Part shown: piece after piece, positions 1-5,488 of the stretch
How the letters are laid out: each line of letters begins with the position of its first letter
How positions within the stretch are numbered: the first letter of the stretch is position 1
Assembly: GCA_035267185.1 (NCBI GenBank)
Contig: DATFLY010000012.1
Location: 1 to 8,490, forward strand
Origin: JAUIBE01 sp035267185
GTDB lineage: Bacteria; Pseudomonadota; Gammaproteobacteria; Xanthomonadales; SZUA-36
DNA length: 8,490 nt
Direction: 5' to 3'
Translations under genes and position numbers: made by a program
The notes under the pieces: model-generated
Told to the model about the DNA's origin: nothing
Databases searched by the model: none
The model's input: the letters and a program-made list of their open reading frames with translations, nothing else

Positions 1-1568
1 GTGAGACAGGTCTTCCCATTCCTGGAGCCATTGTTTCCGAGGCGGGACTGGAAACCTTGGATCGCAGTAACACTGGGGGCTATTTCTCTGCCAATGTCAC
101 GGCAGGCCCACTGGATCTGGTCGTCAGCGCTGAAGGCTATCACCTTCATCATGGTACTTACAGCGCTCCCAGCCAGCCTGGAAAACCATTGAGCCTGCTG
201 CTTGAACTCATCACAACCGGCGACCTGGTCGTGACCATACTGGATGCCGAAAGTGGTGACGCTGTATATGACGCCCGCCTTGCGATCAACGGCATGACCT
301 TCAGCGCCGATGAGCAGGGCCGTGTCAATGTGCCGCAACTCGAGGCCGGCGATTTGAATCTGGTCGCCACCCACCCCGCCTACCTGCCTTCTCAGCAATC
401 GTGGACTCTGAAACGTGGTCAGCAACTGGAAGTGACCATCGAGTTGGCGCCCATCACATGGGGAACACTGACGGGAAGTGTGGTTGACAGTGTTTCAGGG
501 CGCCCATTACCCGGGGCGACCATCCGAAGCGGCGCGCTGATCGCCGTGTCGGATGACAGTGGCCTTTTTAAGTTCGAAGAGGTACCCGCCGGCATGACAA
601 ACATAGCGGCGACCCTGAACACTCATCACGGCACCAGCCTGGACATAGAGCTTGAAGCTCGCCAGACGCTGGATGTTGAGCTTTCCCTGGACCCCATTAC
701 AACGGGAGCCATTAAGGGCATGGTCGTCGACGGCGAAACCGGACACGCCCTGGCGAACGCCCTGGTGAGGGTGGGTGGCGTGGAGCTCAGAACCGGCGCA
801 GATGGACGCTTTCGTTTCGACACCCTTGAGGCAGGACCGGTTTCTGTGCTGGGATCCGCCCCGTTGTACCAGGACGGGTCACAAGACCTGGAAGTGGTTG
901 TGTTAGAAACCAGGGAAGTGCATTTGGAGCTGGAGCCCATTACCACCGGGAACTTCCAGGGCGTAGTGCTGGACGCTGCAAATGGCCAGCCAGTCGTCGG
1001 TGTCCGCCTGACAATCAGCGGGCAGACTGTTGAGACCAGCGCGGATGGTTCGTTCACTTTACGGGACCTGCCGATGGGTTCACAGGACGTGCGTGCCCGG
1101 CACGCGGATTATAAGGACTCAGAACTGGAGGTTGACATAAAGCCGGGCGAGAATTTTGAGCTCGAACTTTCACTGGATCTGCGTCGTGAAGACGTTACCG
1201 AACTTGAGAAGCGCCTGGAGGAAGAAGGCACAATCGACCTCTACGGCATTCATTTTGATTCAGCACAGGACAAATTCAAGCCATCCTCCATGCCCACATT
1301 AGAGGCACTGCTCCTGGTCCTGCAACGCGCGTCTGACCAGAGATTCCAGGTGGCTGGTCACACCGATTCCGATGGCGAGGAAGATTACAACCAGGACTTG
1401 TCAGAGCGAAGGGCCGCCAACGTGATCCGGTGGCTCACTGAACGCGGCGTCCCCGGCGATCAACTGGTCAAGGCGGGGTACGGTGAATCCAGCCCGACCG
1501 CCTCGAACGACACCGAATCCGGTAAAGCCTTGAATCGCCGTGTTCAACTCAGTCGCATTGGGGAATGA
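1..1568 (+). CDS. OmpA-family envelope protein with tandem carboxypeptidase-regulatory-like repeats (5'-partial)
   Basis: The reading frame is open from the left edge (first full codon at base 3) and stops with TGA at 1566-1568, so the true start lies outside the window. The TTG at 57 falls inside a repeat and is not a credible start. The visible 521 residues hold the end of one beta-sandwich repeat, then four repeats beginning at about 210, 453, 696 and 939. Each opens with an I-T-[TW]-G motif and carries G-x-V-x-D-x-x-[ST]-G-x-x-[LV] and D-x-x-G-x-F-like signatures of carboxypeptidase D regulatory-like domains. A short acidic, probably helical linker (about 1190-1230) follows. The C-terminal OmpA domain (about 1233-1568) shows IHFDSA, GHTDSDG, LSERRA, GYGES and NRRVQL; the conserved Asp and Arg of this family contact peptidoglycan diaminopimelate. 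The protein is probably periplasmic or outer-membrane-associated and tethers to the cell wall. Its signal peptide cannot be seen. Domain calls are firm; the cellular role is unknown. Confidence 0.9.
   Translation, partial: ETGLPIPGAIVSEAGLETLDRSNTGGYFSANVTAGPLDLVVSAEGYHLHHGTYSAPSQPGKPLSLLLELITTGDLVVTILDAESGDAVYDARLAINGMTFSADEQGRVNVPQLEAGDLNLVATHPAYLPSQQSWTLKRGQQLEVTIELAPITWGTLTGSVVDSVSGRPLPGATIRSGALIAVSDDSGLFKFEEVPAGMTNIAATLNTHHGTSLDIELEARQTLDVELSLDPITTGAIKGMVVDGETGHALANALVRVGGVELRTGADGRFRFDTLEAGPVSVLGSAPLYQDGSQDLEVVVLETREVHLELEPITTGNFQGVVLDAANGQPVVGVRLTISGQTVETSADGSFTLRDLPMGSQDVRARHADYKDSELEVDIKPGENFELELSLDLRREDVTELEKRLEEEGTIDLYGIHFDSAQDKFKPSSMPTLEALLLVLQRASDQRFQVAGHTDSDGEEDYNQDLSERRAANVIRWLTERGVPGDQLVKAGYGESSPTASNDTESGKALNRRVQLSRIGE
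210..1178 (+). repeat. Four tandem 81-residue (243-base) protein-coding repeats
   Basis: The I-T-[TW]-G motif starts at bases 210, 453, 696 and 939, exactly 243 bases (81 codons) apart each time. The fourth unit ends near 1178, where the L-S-L-D motif recurs before the linker. Each unit also repeats an E-L-x-P boundary. The DNA has diverged strongly, so the repeats are visible mainly at protein level. A further partial unit precedes base 210. Confidence 0.75.
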
Positions 1569-1877
1569 ATTTGGTACGATTCAGCAGGATGACTTAACCA
1601 TTTCGGAAATCGGCGGTGTTGTATGAAATGTTGGATGTTGGGGGCGCTGGGGTCAGATCGATACAACCAACTGATTCAGAACGATATTTATTCCGAATAC
1701 TCTCATGTGTCCCGCTTGGATGGTGCATTTCAGGATTGAAAACGGACAATTAAGAGTATCGAATGGACACCCGTTTAATTGTTTAGCTCAACAGCCTGGT
1801 CACTGATTTTCGAACTAAAAATTTGCCTGCTAACGCCCTGACAGCAGCACCTTCATGCTGTGACTCCTTATTTGCGG
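1569..1877. other. Intergenic region without a convincing gene; short inverted repeats
   Basis: This stretch lies between the OmpA-family gene and the end of the minus-strand SRPBCC gene, which converge on it. It holds an 11-base motif at 1649-1659 that recurs at 3632-3642. It also has two interlaced inverted repeats: AAACGG (1740-1745) with CCGTTT (1771-1776), and ACAATTAA (1746-1753) with TTAATTGT (1775-1782). A third pair is ACAGCA (1841-1846) with TGCTGT (1856-1861), just past the SRPBCC stop. A T-rich run on the minus strand (about 1817-1823) could end that operon, but no clean stem sits directly before it. The only plus-strand frame of note is a 38-codon one at 1623-1739 with no good ribosome site. 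The region may be a decayed mobile or repeat element; that is inference. Confidence 0.5.
1649..1659 (+). repeat. 11-base direct repeat, copy 1 (GGGGTCAGATC)
   Basis: An identical 11-mer in the same orientation occurs at 3632-3642. The two copies bracket the three-gene PadR operon. Outside the 11 bases the flanks do not match. A GGGGTCAGA-type core is often met near IS200-like/REP-associated transposase genes in proteobacteria, from memory only, and no such gene is present here. Confidence 0.4.
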
Positions 1878-2345
1878 CTACTCTTGCTTGTGTGACCTGA
1901 TTTTTCTGGTTTCAACGGTTTTTTTTAGTGCCGGAAGCACAAACGATTTCCATCCCTCTTCGAGTCCATCGCGTATTTCCCGAATCATGTCGGGTTCAAA
2001 TTGCTCCCAACCCGAGTGTTCAAGTGCAACCACACAATCCGAATCATGAGGTTTCAGCAAGATTCTCACCGTGGTTTCGGGTGTGCCGGGCATATACCAG
2101 CTGAACGAGAACTCACGCGGCTCATTCAATGCCAGGATTCGGCAATGTGTGGCCCCTTCGATGTCAAGCTCACCACGCTTATTTTCGTCGGGCTGCATGT
2201 AGAAGATGTGACCGATTTCCTTGCGATACCGAAGGCATCCCAGCCATTGACTCACCTTTGAAGGCTCGGTCAGGCAGCGCCACACCTGTTGTTGTGAAGC
2301 TTCAATCTCGATGGTTTGGGTGATCTGTGGCAGTTGTGTGGTCAT
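1878..2345 (-). CDS. SRPBCC / AHSA1-like domain protein
   Basis: A 155-residue protein of the START/Bet v 1-like (SRPBCC) superfamily, AHSA1 type. Typical features are the first strand (TQTIEIEA, residues 9-16), the helix VWRCLTEPSKVSQWLG (21-36), the F-x-F-S-W strand near 79-83, the T-x-V-R-I-L-L strand (92-97), and a long C-terminal helix around 119-145 containing EEGWKSFVLPALK. The fold makes a hydrophobic pocket; the ligand is unknown. The ATG at 2345 is preferred because GAGG lies five bases before it. An in-frame GTG at 2378 would add 11 residues and overlap the PadR gene, with no comparable ribosome site. With the ATG start, 22 bases separate this gene from the PadR stop, so it is the third gene of the operon. 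PadR or ArsR regulators are often found beside such proteins, which suggests shared control rather than a known reaction. Confidence 0.85.
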   Translation of the reverse strand: MTTQLPQITQTIEIEASQQQVWRCLTEPSKVSQWLGCLRYRKEIGHIFYMQPDENKRGELDIEGATHCRILALNEPREFSFSWYMPGTPETTVRILLKPHDSDCVVALEHSGWEQFEPDMIREIRDGLEEGWKSFVLPALKKTVETRKIRSHKQE

Positions 2346-2350
2346 AGCAG

Positions 2351-2354
2351 CCTC
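2351..2354 (-). promoter_or_regulatory. Ribosome binding site deciding the SRPBCC start
   Basis: On the minus strand GAGG sits five bases upstream of the ATG at 2345. This supports that start over the GTG at 2378. Confidence 0.5.
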
Positions 2355-2367
2355 GAAACCTGCCAGG

Positions 2368-2706
2368 TCAGGTTGCACCGCCCGAACGAATCACCTTGCT
2401 GACAGCACTTGCATATTGCGTCCAGCGTGACTCAGCCTCTTCAAGTGCCTTTCCACCCTTCCGGGTCAGCTTGTAATACTTTGCTTTCCGGCCCTCAGGA
2501 CTTTGCATCCACCTTGATTGCAAAAGTCCTTGCCGCTCCAATCGATGTAATGCCGGGTAGAGCGAACCCTGCGGTACAGAAAAATGCCCGCCGGACGTGC
2601 GCTCAAGCCATTGCCCGATGCCCCAACCATGTAAAGGCTCAGTTGCAATCGATCTGAAAATCAGCATGTCCAGCGTGCCCTGGTAGAGCTTGTTCTTTGT
2701 ATTCAT
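2368..2706 (-). CDS. PadR-family transcriptional regulator
   Basis: A 112-residue winged-helix protein of the small PadR subfamily (normal length about 100-120). The N-terminal helix has G-T-L-D-M-L-I (10-16), then the LHGWGIGQWL helix (25-34). The recognition region is QGSLYPALHRLERQGLL (46-62), the most diagnostic PadR motif, and the wing carries GRKAKYYKLTRKG (72-84). The C-terminal helix (about 86-107) would form the dimer. Such proteins bind palindromic operators as dimers, usually as repressors released by a ligand or membrane signal. The ATG overlaps the TGA of the upstream membrane gene in the sequence ATGA (2706-2703), so translation is probably coupled. AAGG lies six bases before the start. 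A partner HAAS-like membrane protein upstream fits the known PadR pairing. Target genes are not shown by the sequence, though the operon itself is the likeliest. Confidence 0.95.
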   Translation of the reverse strand: MNTKNKLYQGTLDMLIFRSIATEPLHGWGIGQWLERTSGGHFSVPQGSLYPALHRLERQGLLQSRWMQSPEGRKAKYYKLTRKGGKALEEAESRWTQYASAVSKVIRSGGAT

Positions 2707-3611
2707 GGCGCGCCTTTTTGCGTGGCCTGCCCTGGAGGAAGCCGTGTGAGGTAAATACGGGTCGATTGACTGATCAGAACCGCCGTGGCGACAAACAGGC
2801 AGAACAGCAATCCACTCCCTGCAATGACGACCTGACTGACCAGGAGCGCCAGAAATGCAAAACTGGAAGTGATGAGCAAGAGTGATACCTGGAAGAATTG
2901 CCTGCGAAGCCTCGAGTCGGTGAAATAGAGGTGACTGAAGGTGACGGATATGAATAATCCAATTGCAATGACGAATGCTGCATACCCACCCGGCGTGGCC
3001 CAGGCGTAATTCAAAGACTCAACATATTCCGCCAACATGGTTGCGAAATTGGCGCCGATGGCCAGGAACACCAGCCATGCAATTTGCGAATAAAGCGTAA
3101 CTTTTGAATCGGGGTTTTCGAAGAAGCGGCTTAACCAGAGTGTAAATCCGAACACCGACAGTGTGATTGCAGGGATGATCCAAAATTCCTGAAACGCCAT
3201 TGGCATGAACGCGAAGAAAGATTTCGCACTGAGTATCGCAAAGCACGTGGCCGCAATGGCCAGAACCATGGTTGACCTCATCTGCAAAAAAGCCAGCCAG
3301 GTCTTAATGGAAACTCCGAGATGCGTCAATGGACTGGATCGCTTGGCAGCCTGATCGGCCAGCCGCAATGATTCCGCCAGTTCCGCCGGTGCCTGCATCA
3401 ATTCAACCGCACGTGCCTCCGGATTGATCAGACAACCATCAGCTTCGGACAAGCCTCGGGTCAACTGGCGAATATGCTCATCGATCTCTGCAACAAACTG
3501 TAGTTTGCTGATCTGATCCAGCGTGACCTGCTGATCAATCTCCTGACGCAGTTGCCTGATATAACTCGTACGAGTGAGATGTTGAGTGTTCTTAATCGAA
3601 TGGGCTTGCAT
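2703..3611 (-). CDS. HAAS-like multi-pass membrane protein, partner of PadR
   Basis: A 302-residue protein with a soluble N-terminal helical region (about 12-90) and roughly six transmembrane segments near 113-137, 142-162, 174-196, 208-230, 239-260 and 263-285. The N-terminal part reads like a HAAS/DUF1700 or permease-prefix domain: LRQEIDQQV, AEIDEHIRQLTRGLSEADG, then NPEARAVELMQAPAELAESL in place of the usual G-x-P-x-x-L-A. Those domains are commonly encoded beside PadR genes and are thought to carry a signal between membrane and regulator. No ABC-permease core or catalytic motif was seen. The ATG at 3611 has only a weak, distant AAAGG upstream. It is the first gene of the operon and its stop overlaps the PadR start. 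Membrane nature is firm; the HAAS assignment is by pattern only. Confidence 0.8.
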   Translation of the reverse strand: MQAHSIKNTQHLTRTSYIRQLRQEIDQQVTLDQISKLQFVAEIDEHIRQLTRGLSEADGCLINPEARAVELMQAPAELAESLRLADQAAKRSSPLTHLGVSIKTWLAFLQMRSTMVLAIAATCFAILSAKSFFAFMPMAFQEFWIIPAITLSVFGFTLWLSRFFENPDSKVTLYSQIAWLVFLAIGANFATMLAEYVESLNYAWATPGGYAAFVIAIGLFISVTFSHLYFTDSRLRRQFFQVSLLLITSSFAFLALLVSQVVIAGSGLLFCLFVATAVLISQSTRIYLTRLPPGQATQKGAP

Positions 3612-3631
3612 GTCTTTGGCAACCTTTCCCA

Positions 3632-3642
3632 GGGGTCAGATC
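3632..3642 (+). repeat. 11-base direct repeat, copy 2 (GGGGTCAGATC)
   Basis: Identical and co-oriented with 1649-1659. It lies in the leader of the PadR operon and overlaps its candidate -10 at 3640-3645. Confidence 0.4.
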
Positions 3643-3649
3643 ATATTGT

Positions 3650-3664
3650 CGCAGCTAATCTGCG
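3650..3664. promoter_or_regulatory. Palindrome CGCAG-N5-CTGCG, possible operator
   Basis: The arms CGCAG (3650-3654) and CTGCG (3660-3664) are perfect inverted repeats around CTAAT. The site lies just upstream of the candidate -10 of the PadR operon (in its spacer region) and immediately upstream of the candidate -35 of the cytochrome gene. A dimeric regulator such as the adjacent PadR protein could bind there. A five-base arm can arise by chance, so this is tentative. Confidence 0.25.
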
Positions 3665-3700
3665 CTTCATCTAATATACCTAGACACTCTACAATACATT

Positions 3701-3706
3701 GAGGAG
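3701..3706 (+). promoter_or_regulatory. Ribosome binding site GAGGAG for the cytochrome gene
   Basis: GAGGAG lies nine bases before the GTG at 3716, one base before an ATG at 3708, and fifteen before the in-frame ATG at 3722. The spacing favours the GTG start. Confidence 0.6.
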
Positions 3707-3715
3707 AATGTCCTG

Positions 3716-4732
3716 GTGAATATGGTTTTCCGAATCATCAAATGGCCCGCCATTGGAGTTTTTTTCATTTTTGTTGCCTATGGCTTCTGGCAATCAGTGA
3801 CTGTCGCAGGATTCTATTTCGGCCCCTCCGAGAAAACGCTCGCAGCGACAGGGTTCGTGCTTGAAAAGGCTCGCAGTGGCGAGATGCCCGGGACATTCCG
3901 ATTCGCCCCGAATTTCCCCTTTTGGAGCGACGGTGCCGAAAAAGAGCGCTATCTCCACATTCCGAGCGATTCAAAAATCGATAATTCTGATCCGGATCGC
4001 TGGAATTTCCCACGTGGTACCCGGATCTGGAAGGTATTTGAAACGGATGACAAATTGGTGGAAACGCGGATGCTGTTCAAGTACGACATCCAGCCCTGGG
4101 CCTGGGACATGGCGGTTTATCAGCCTGCTTTGGGTACAGGTCAGCACACGAAACTGGCCCTGGCCAGGGAAAACGTTTCAGGAACGGACCATGATATTCC
4201 CGCACCCGGTGAATGCGTGACTTGTCATGGCGACGGCAGGCAACGGCGCCCCCTGGGAATCTCAGCAATCCAACTGCCATGGAACAGTGAGAAAACCCTC
4301 TCAGTTGAAGACCTGGCTCGCAATGGTTTGTTCGAAGTGCCACCCGGGTCCCCGGTGGAGATTCCAGGGTCAGCACTGACCCGGTCCGCACTCGGGTATC
4401 TGCATGCAAATTGCGGAAGTTGTCACCACCAGAACTCTACCCATGTCACTGAAAAAGTGCCGCTATGGCTGGACCTGAGGACTGAAACACTCGCAAGCGT
4501 AGAATCCACGCATGCCATTCGAACCGCGATCAATCAACAACCTCACCTGGATGGTATGGGAACCACGTTGTACATCAAACCGGGCAACCCCCAGGAAAGT
4601 TTTCTCTGGCGTCGAATGTCAGTGCGCGACGGTGGCGCCTGGCAGATGCCACCCATTGCGACGGAAGTTGTTGATCACGCCGGTGTTGAACTGATTGAGA
4701 AGTGGATTCTCGAAATGGAGGGTATGCAATGA
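3716..4732 (+). CDS. Membrane-anchored diheme c-type cytochrome
   Basis: A 338-residue protein. Residues 7-31 form one hydrophobic helix, either an uncleaved anchor or a signal peptide, that would send the rest to the periplasm. Two heme c motifs are present: CVTCH (167-171) and CGSCH (233-237). M311 in QMPP is a plausible distal ligand of one heme. Before the first heme is a conserved beta-rich region with FPFWSDGAEKERYL (67-80), RGTRIWKVF (100-108) and ETRMLFKYD (116-124). This layout resembles the SO2930/TIGR03806-like diheme cytochrome group, recalled from memory and not checked. It probably transfers electrons in the periplasm; donor and acceptor are unknown, and no oxidase or dehydrogenase gene is adjacent. 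The GTG start is chosen from the GAGGAG site. It is divergent from the PadR operon and may share regulation with it. Confidence 0.88.
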   Translation: MNMVFRIIKWPAIGVFFIFVAYGFWQSVTVAGFYFGPSEKTLAATGFVLEKARSGEMPGTFRFAPNFPFWSDGAEKERYLHIPSDSKIDNSDPDRWNFPRGTRIWKVFETDDKLVETRMLFKYDIQPWAWDMAVYQPALGTGQHTKLALARENVSGTDHDIPAPGECVTCHGDGRQRRPLGISAIQLPWNSEKTLSVEDLARNGLFEVPPGSPVEIPGSALTRSALGYLHANCGSCHHQNSTHVTEKVPLWLDLRTETLASVESTHAIRTAINQQPHLDGMGTTLYIKPGNPQESFLWRRMSVRDGGAWQMPPIATEVVDHAGVELIEKWILEMEGMQ

Positions 4733-4755
4733 GGGGGCGGGGGCATAAGCAAATG

Positions 4756-4788
4756 ACGAGTGGCGAATCACGAGTGGCGAATCACGAG
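4756..4788 (+). repeat. Short tandem repeat, 14-base unit, about 2.4 copies
   Basis: ACGAGTGGCGAATC occurs at 4756-4769 and again, identical, at 4770-4783, followed by a partial ACGAG (4784-4788). It sits in the convergent gap between the cytochrome and acetyltransferase genes, 24 bases past the cytochrome stop. Similar ACGAGTGGCGA-like strings are, from memory, common in gammaproteobacterial intergenic DNA. Nothing shows a function. Confidence 0.75.
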
Positions 4789-4821
4789 CTCATGGAGTTC
4801 GCGTCCAAACGGAGTCAAAGA

Positions 4822-4839
4822 TGCCGATACTCCGCGGCA
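4822..4839. terminator. Weak inverted repeat in the convergent gap
   Basis: TGCCG (4822-4826) and CGGCA (4835-4839) can pair around an eight-base loop, a few bases past the acetyltransferase stop on the minus strand. The following T-tract is poor (TCTTTG), so terminator activity is doubtful. Confidence 0.2.
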
Positions 4840-4846
4840 GGCAGAG

Positions 4847-5410
4847 TTAGTCTTTTTCCTCAATTCCTGGATTGATTAATCCAAACATCACACTGTCAAA
4901 CCACGTGTCGCGGACATACCAGCGTTTGCGAAAGTATCCCTCACGTTCAAAACCATTGCGTTCCAGCAGCCTGAGGCTCCCGGTGTTCGCAGGGTCGACA
5001 TCAGCTTCCAGTCTCCCGAATTCAAGCGTATCAAAGCAATAGTCAATCATGCATTTAAGCGCTTCGGAGGCATAACCATTGCCCCAGAATTCACGGTTCA
5101 GGATATAGCCCACTTCGCCTCTGCGATTTGATTCACTGATGTGAAACAGGGTAAATGTTCCTATCATCCGATCCGATTCAGCCAGGCAGATGGCCCAGAA
5201 TTTCGCTGCCTTGTCTTCGTCAAACGCCAGGTTGTCATCCAGCATTTTTTGCGCATCAGCGAGATCCTCCAACGGCTCGCGCGCAAAGTGCTCAAGCGCG
5301 GTTTCATCTGAATAAATTGCGTATATATCTTCCACATCACCTTCCTGCACTGGTCTGAGGACCAGTCTTGGTGTATGAAGAATCGGTGATCCGCTTGCTG
5401 GTGCTGACAT
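4847..5410 (-). CDS. GNAT-family N-acetyltransferase (RimJ/RimL type)
   Basis: A 187-residue acetyltransferase that would move an acetyl group from acetyl-CoA to an amine, most likely a protein N-terminus or a small molecule. The N-terminal TPRLVLRPVQEGDVEDIYAI (13-32) is typical of the RimJ/RimL group. The core strand RGEVGYILN (97-105) leads into the acetyl-CoA loop FWGNGYASEAL (108-118). The C-terminal motif DPANTGSLRLLERNGF (139-154) and the G-Y-F-R-K-R-W (158-164) end also fit. The ATG at 5410 is chosen. An in-frame TTG at 5485 would add 25 residues with no family match and nearly reach the divergent kinase start. The ribosome site before 5410 is weak. The gene is single, divergent from the kinase. 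Substrate cannot be told from sequence. Confidence 0.92.
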   Translation of the reverse strand: MSAPASGSPILHTPRLVLRPVQEGDVEDIYAIYSDETALEHFAREPLEDLADAQKMLDDNLAFDEDKAAKFWAICLAESDRMIGTFTLFHISESNRRGEVGYILNREFWGNGYASEALKCMIDYCFDTLEFGRLEADVDPANTGSLRLLERNGFEREGYFRKRWYVRDTWFDSVMFGLINPGIEEKD

Positions 5411-5447
5411 GATGATGGAGTTCAGGTTTGCAGTGACTGGCTGGGCT

Positions 5448-5475
5448 ATTATGCGTTCTGACAAGCCAAAGGCAA
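5448..5475 (-). promoter_or_regulatory. Candidate promoter for the acetyltransferase gene
   Basis: On the minus strand TTGCCT (5475-5470) and CATAAT (5453-5448) are separated by 16 bases and lie 38 bases before the ATG at 5410. The region between the two divergent genes is only 78 bases, so the kinase promoter must also lie in or near it; no clear plus-strand pair was found. Confidence 0.3.
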
Positions 5476-5488
5476 CAATTTTCAATTA

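Larger units (their letters stand above)
3612..3715. promoter_or_regulatory. Divergent promoter region between the PadR operon and the cytochrome gene
   Basis: About 100 bases separate two divergent starts, so both promoters should lie here. Toward the cytochrome, TACAAT (3690-3695) is a fair -10 with a weak TTCATC (3666-3671) 18 bases before it. Toward the operon, TATGAT on the minus strand (3645-3640) is a fair -10 without a good -35. A 15-base palindrome (3650-3664) lies between them. Confidence 0.4.

Noticed and set aside
1..192. Plus-strand frame of 63 codons at the left edge
   Set aside because: It overlaps the OmpA-family frame, which carries clear domain signatures in another frame across the same bases.
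626..1057. Minus-strand 143-codon frame inside the OmpA-family gene
   Set aside because: It is rich in Ser, Thr and Pro as expected for the shadow of a GC-rich gene, and has no recognisable domain.
1623..1739. Possible 38-residue peptide in the intergenic gap
   Set aside because: There is no good ribosome site and no recognisable motif; the length is compatible with chance.
1817..1861. Rho-independent terminator for the PadR operon
   Set aside because: The 6-base stem (1841-1861) and the minus-strand T-run (about 1817-1823) are some 18 bases apart, so they do not form a standard terminator.
2346..2378. GTG start at 2378 for the SRPBCC gene
   Set aside because: It would overlap the PadR gene and lacks a ribosome site, whereas the ATG at 2345 has GAGG at good spacing and begins just before the domain.
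5411..5485. TTG start at 5485 for the acetyltransferase
   Set aside because: The extra 25 residues do not resemble the family, and they would fill the promoter gap to the divergent kinase gene.
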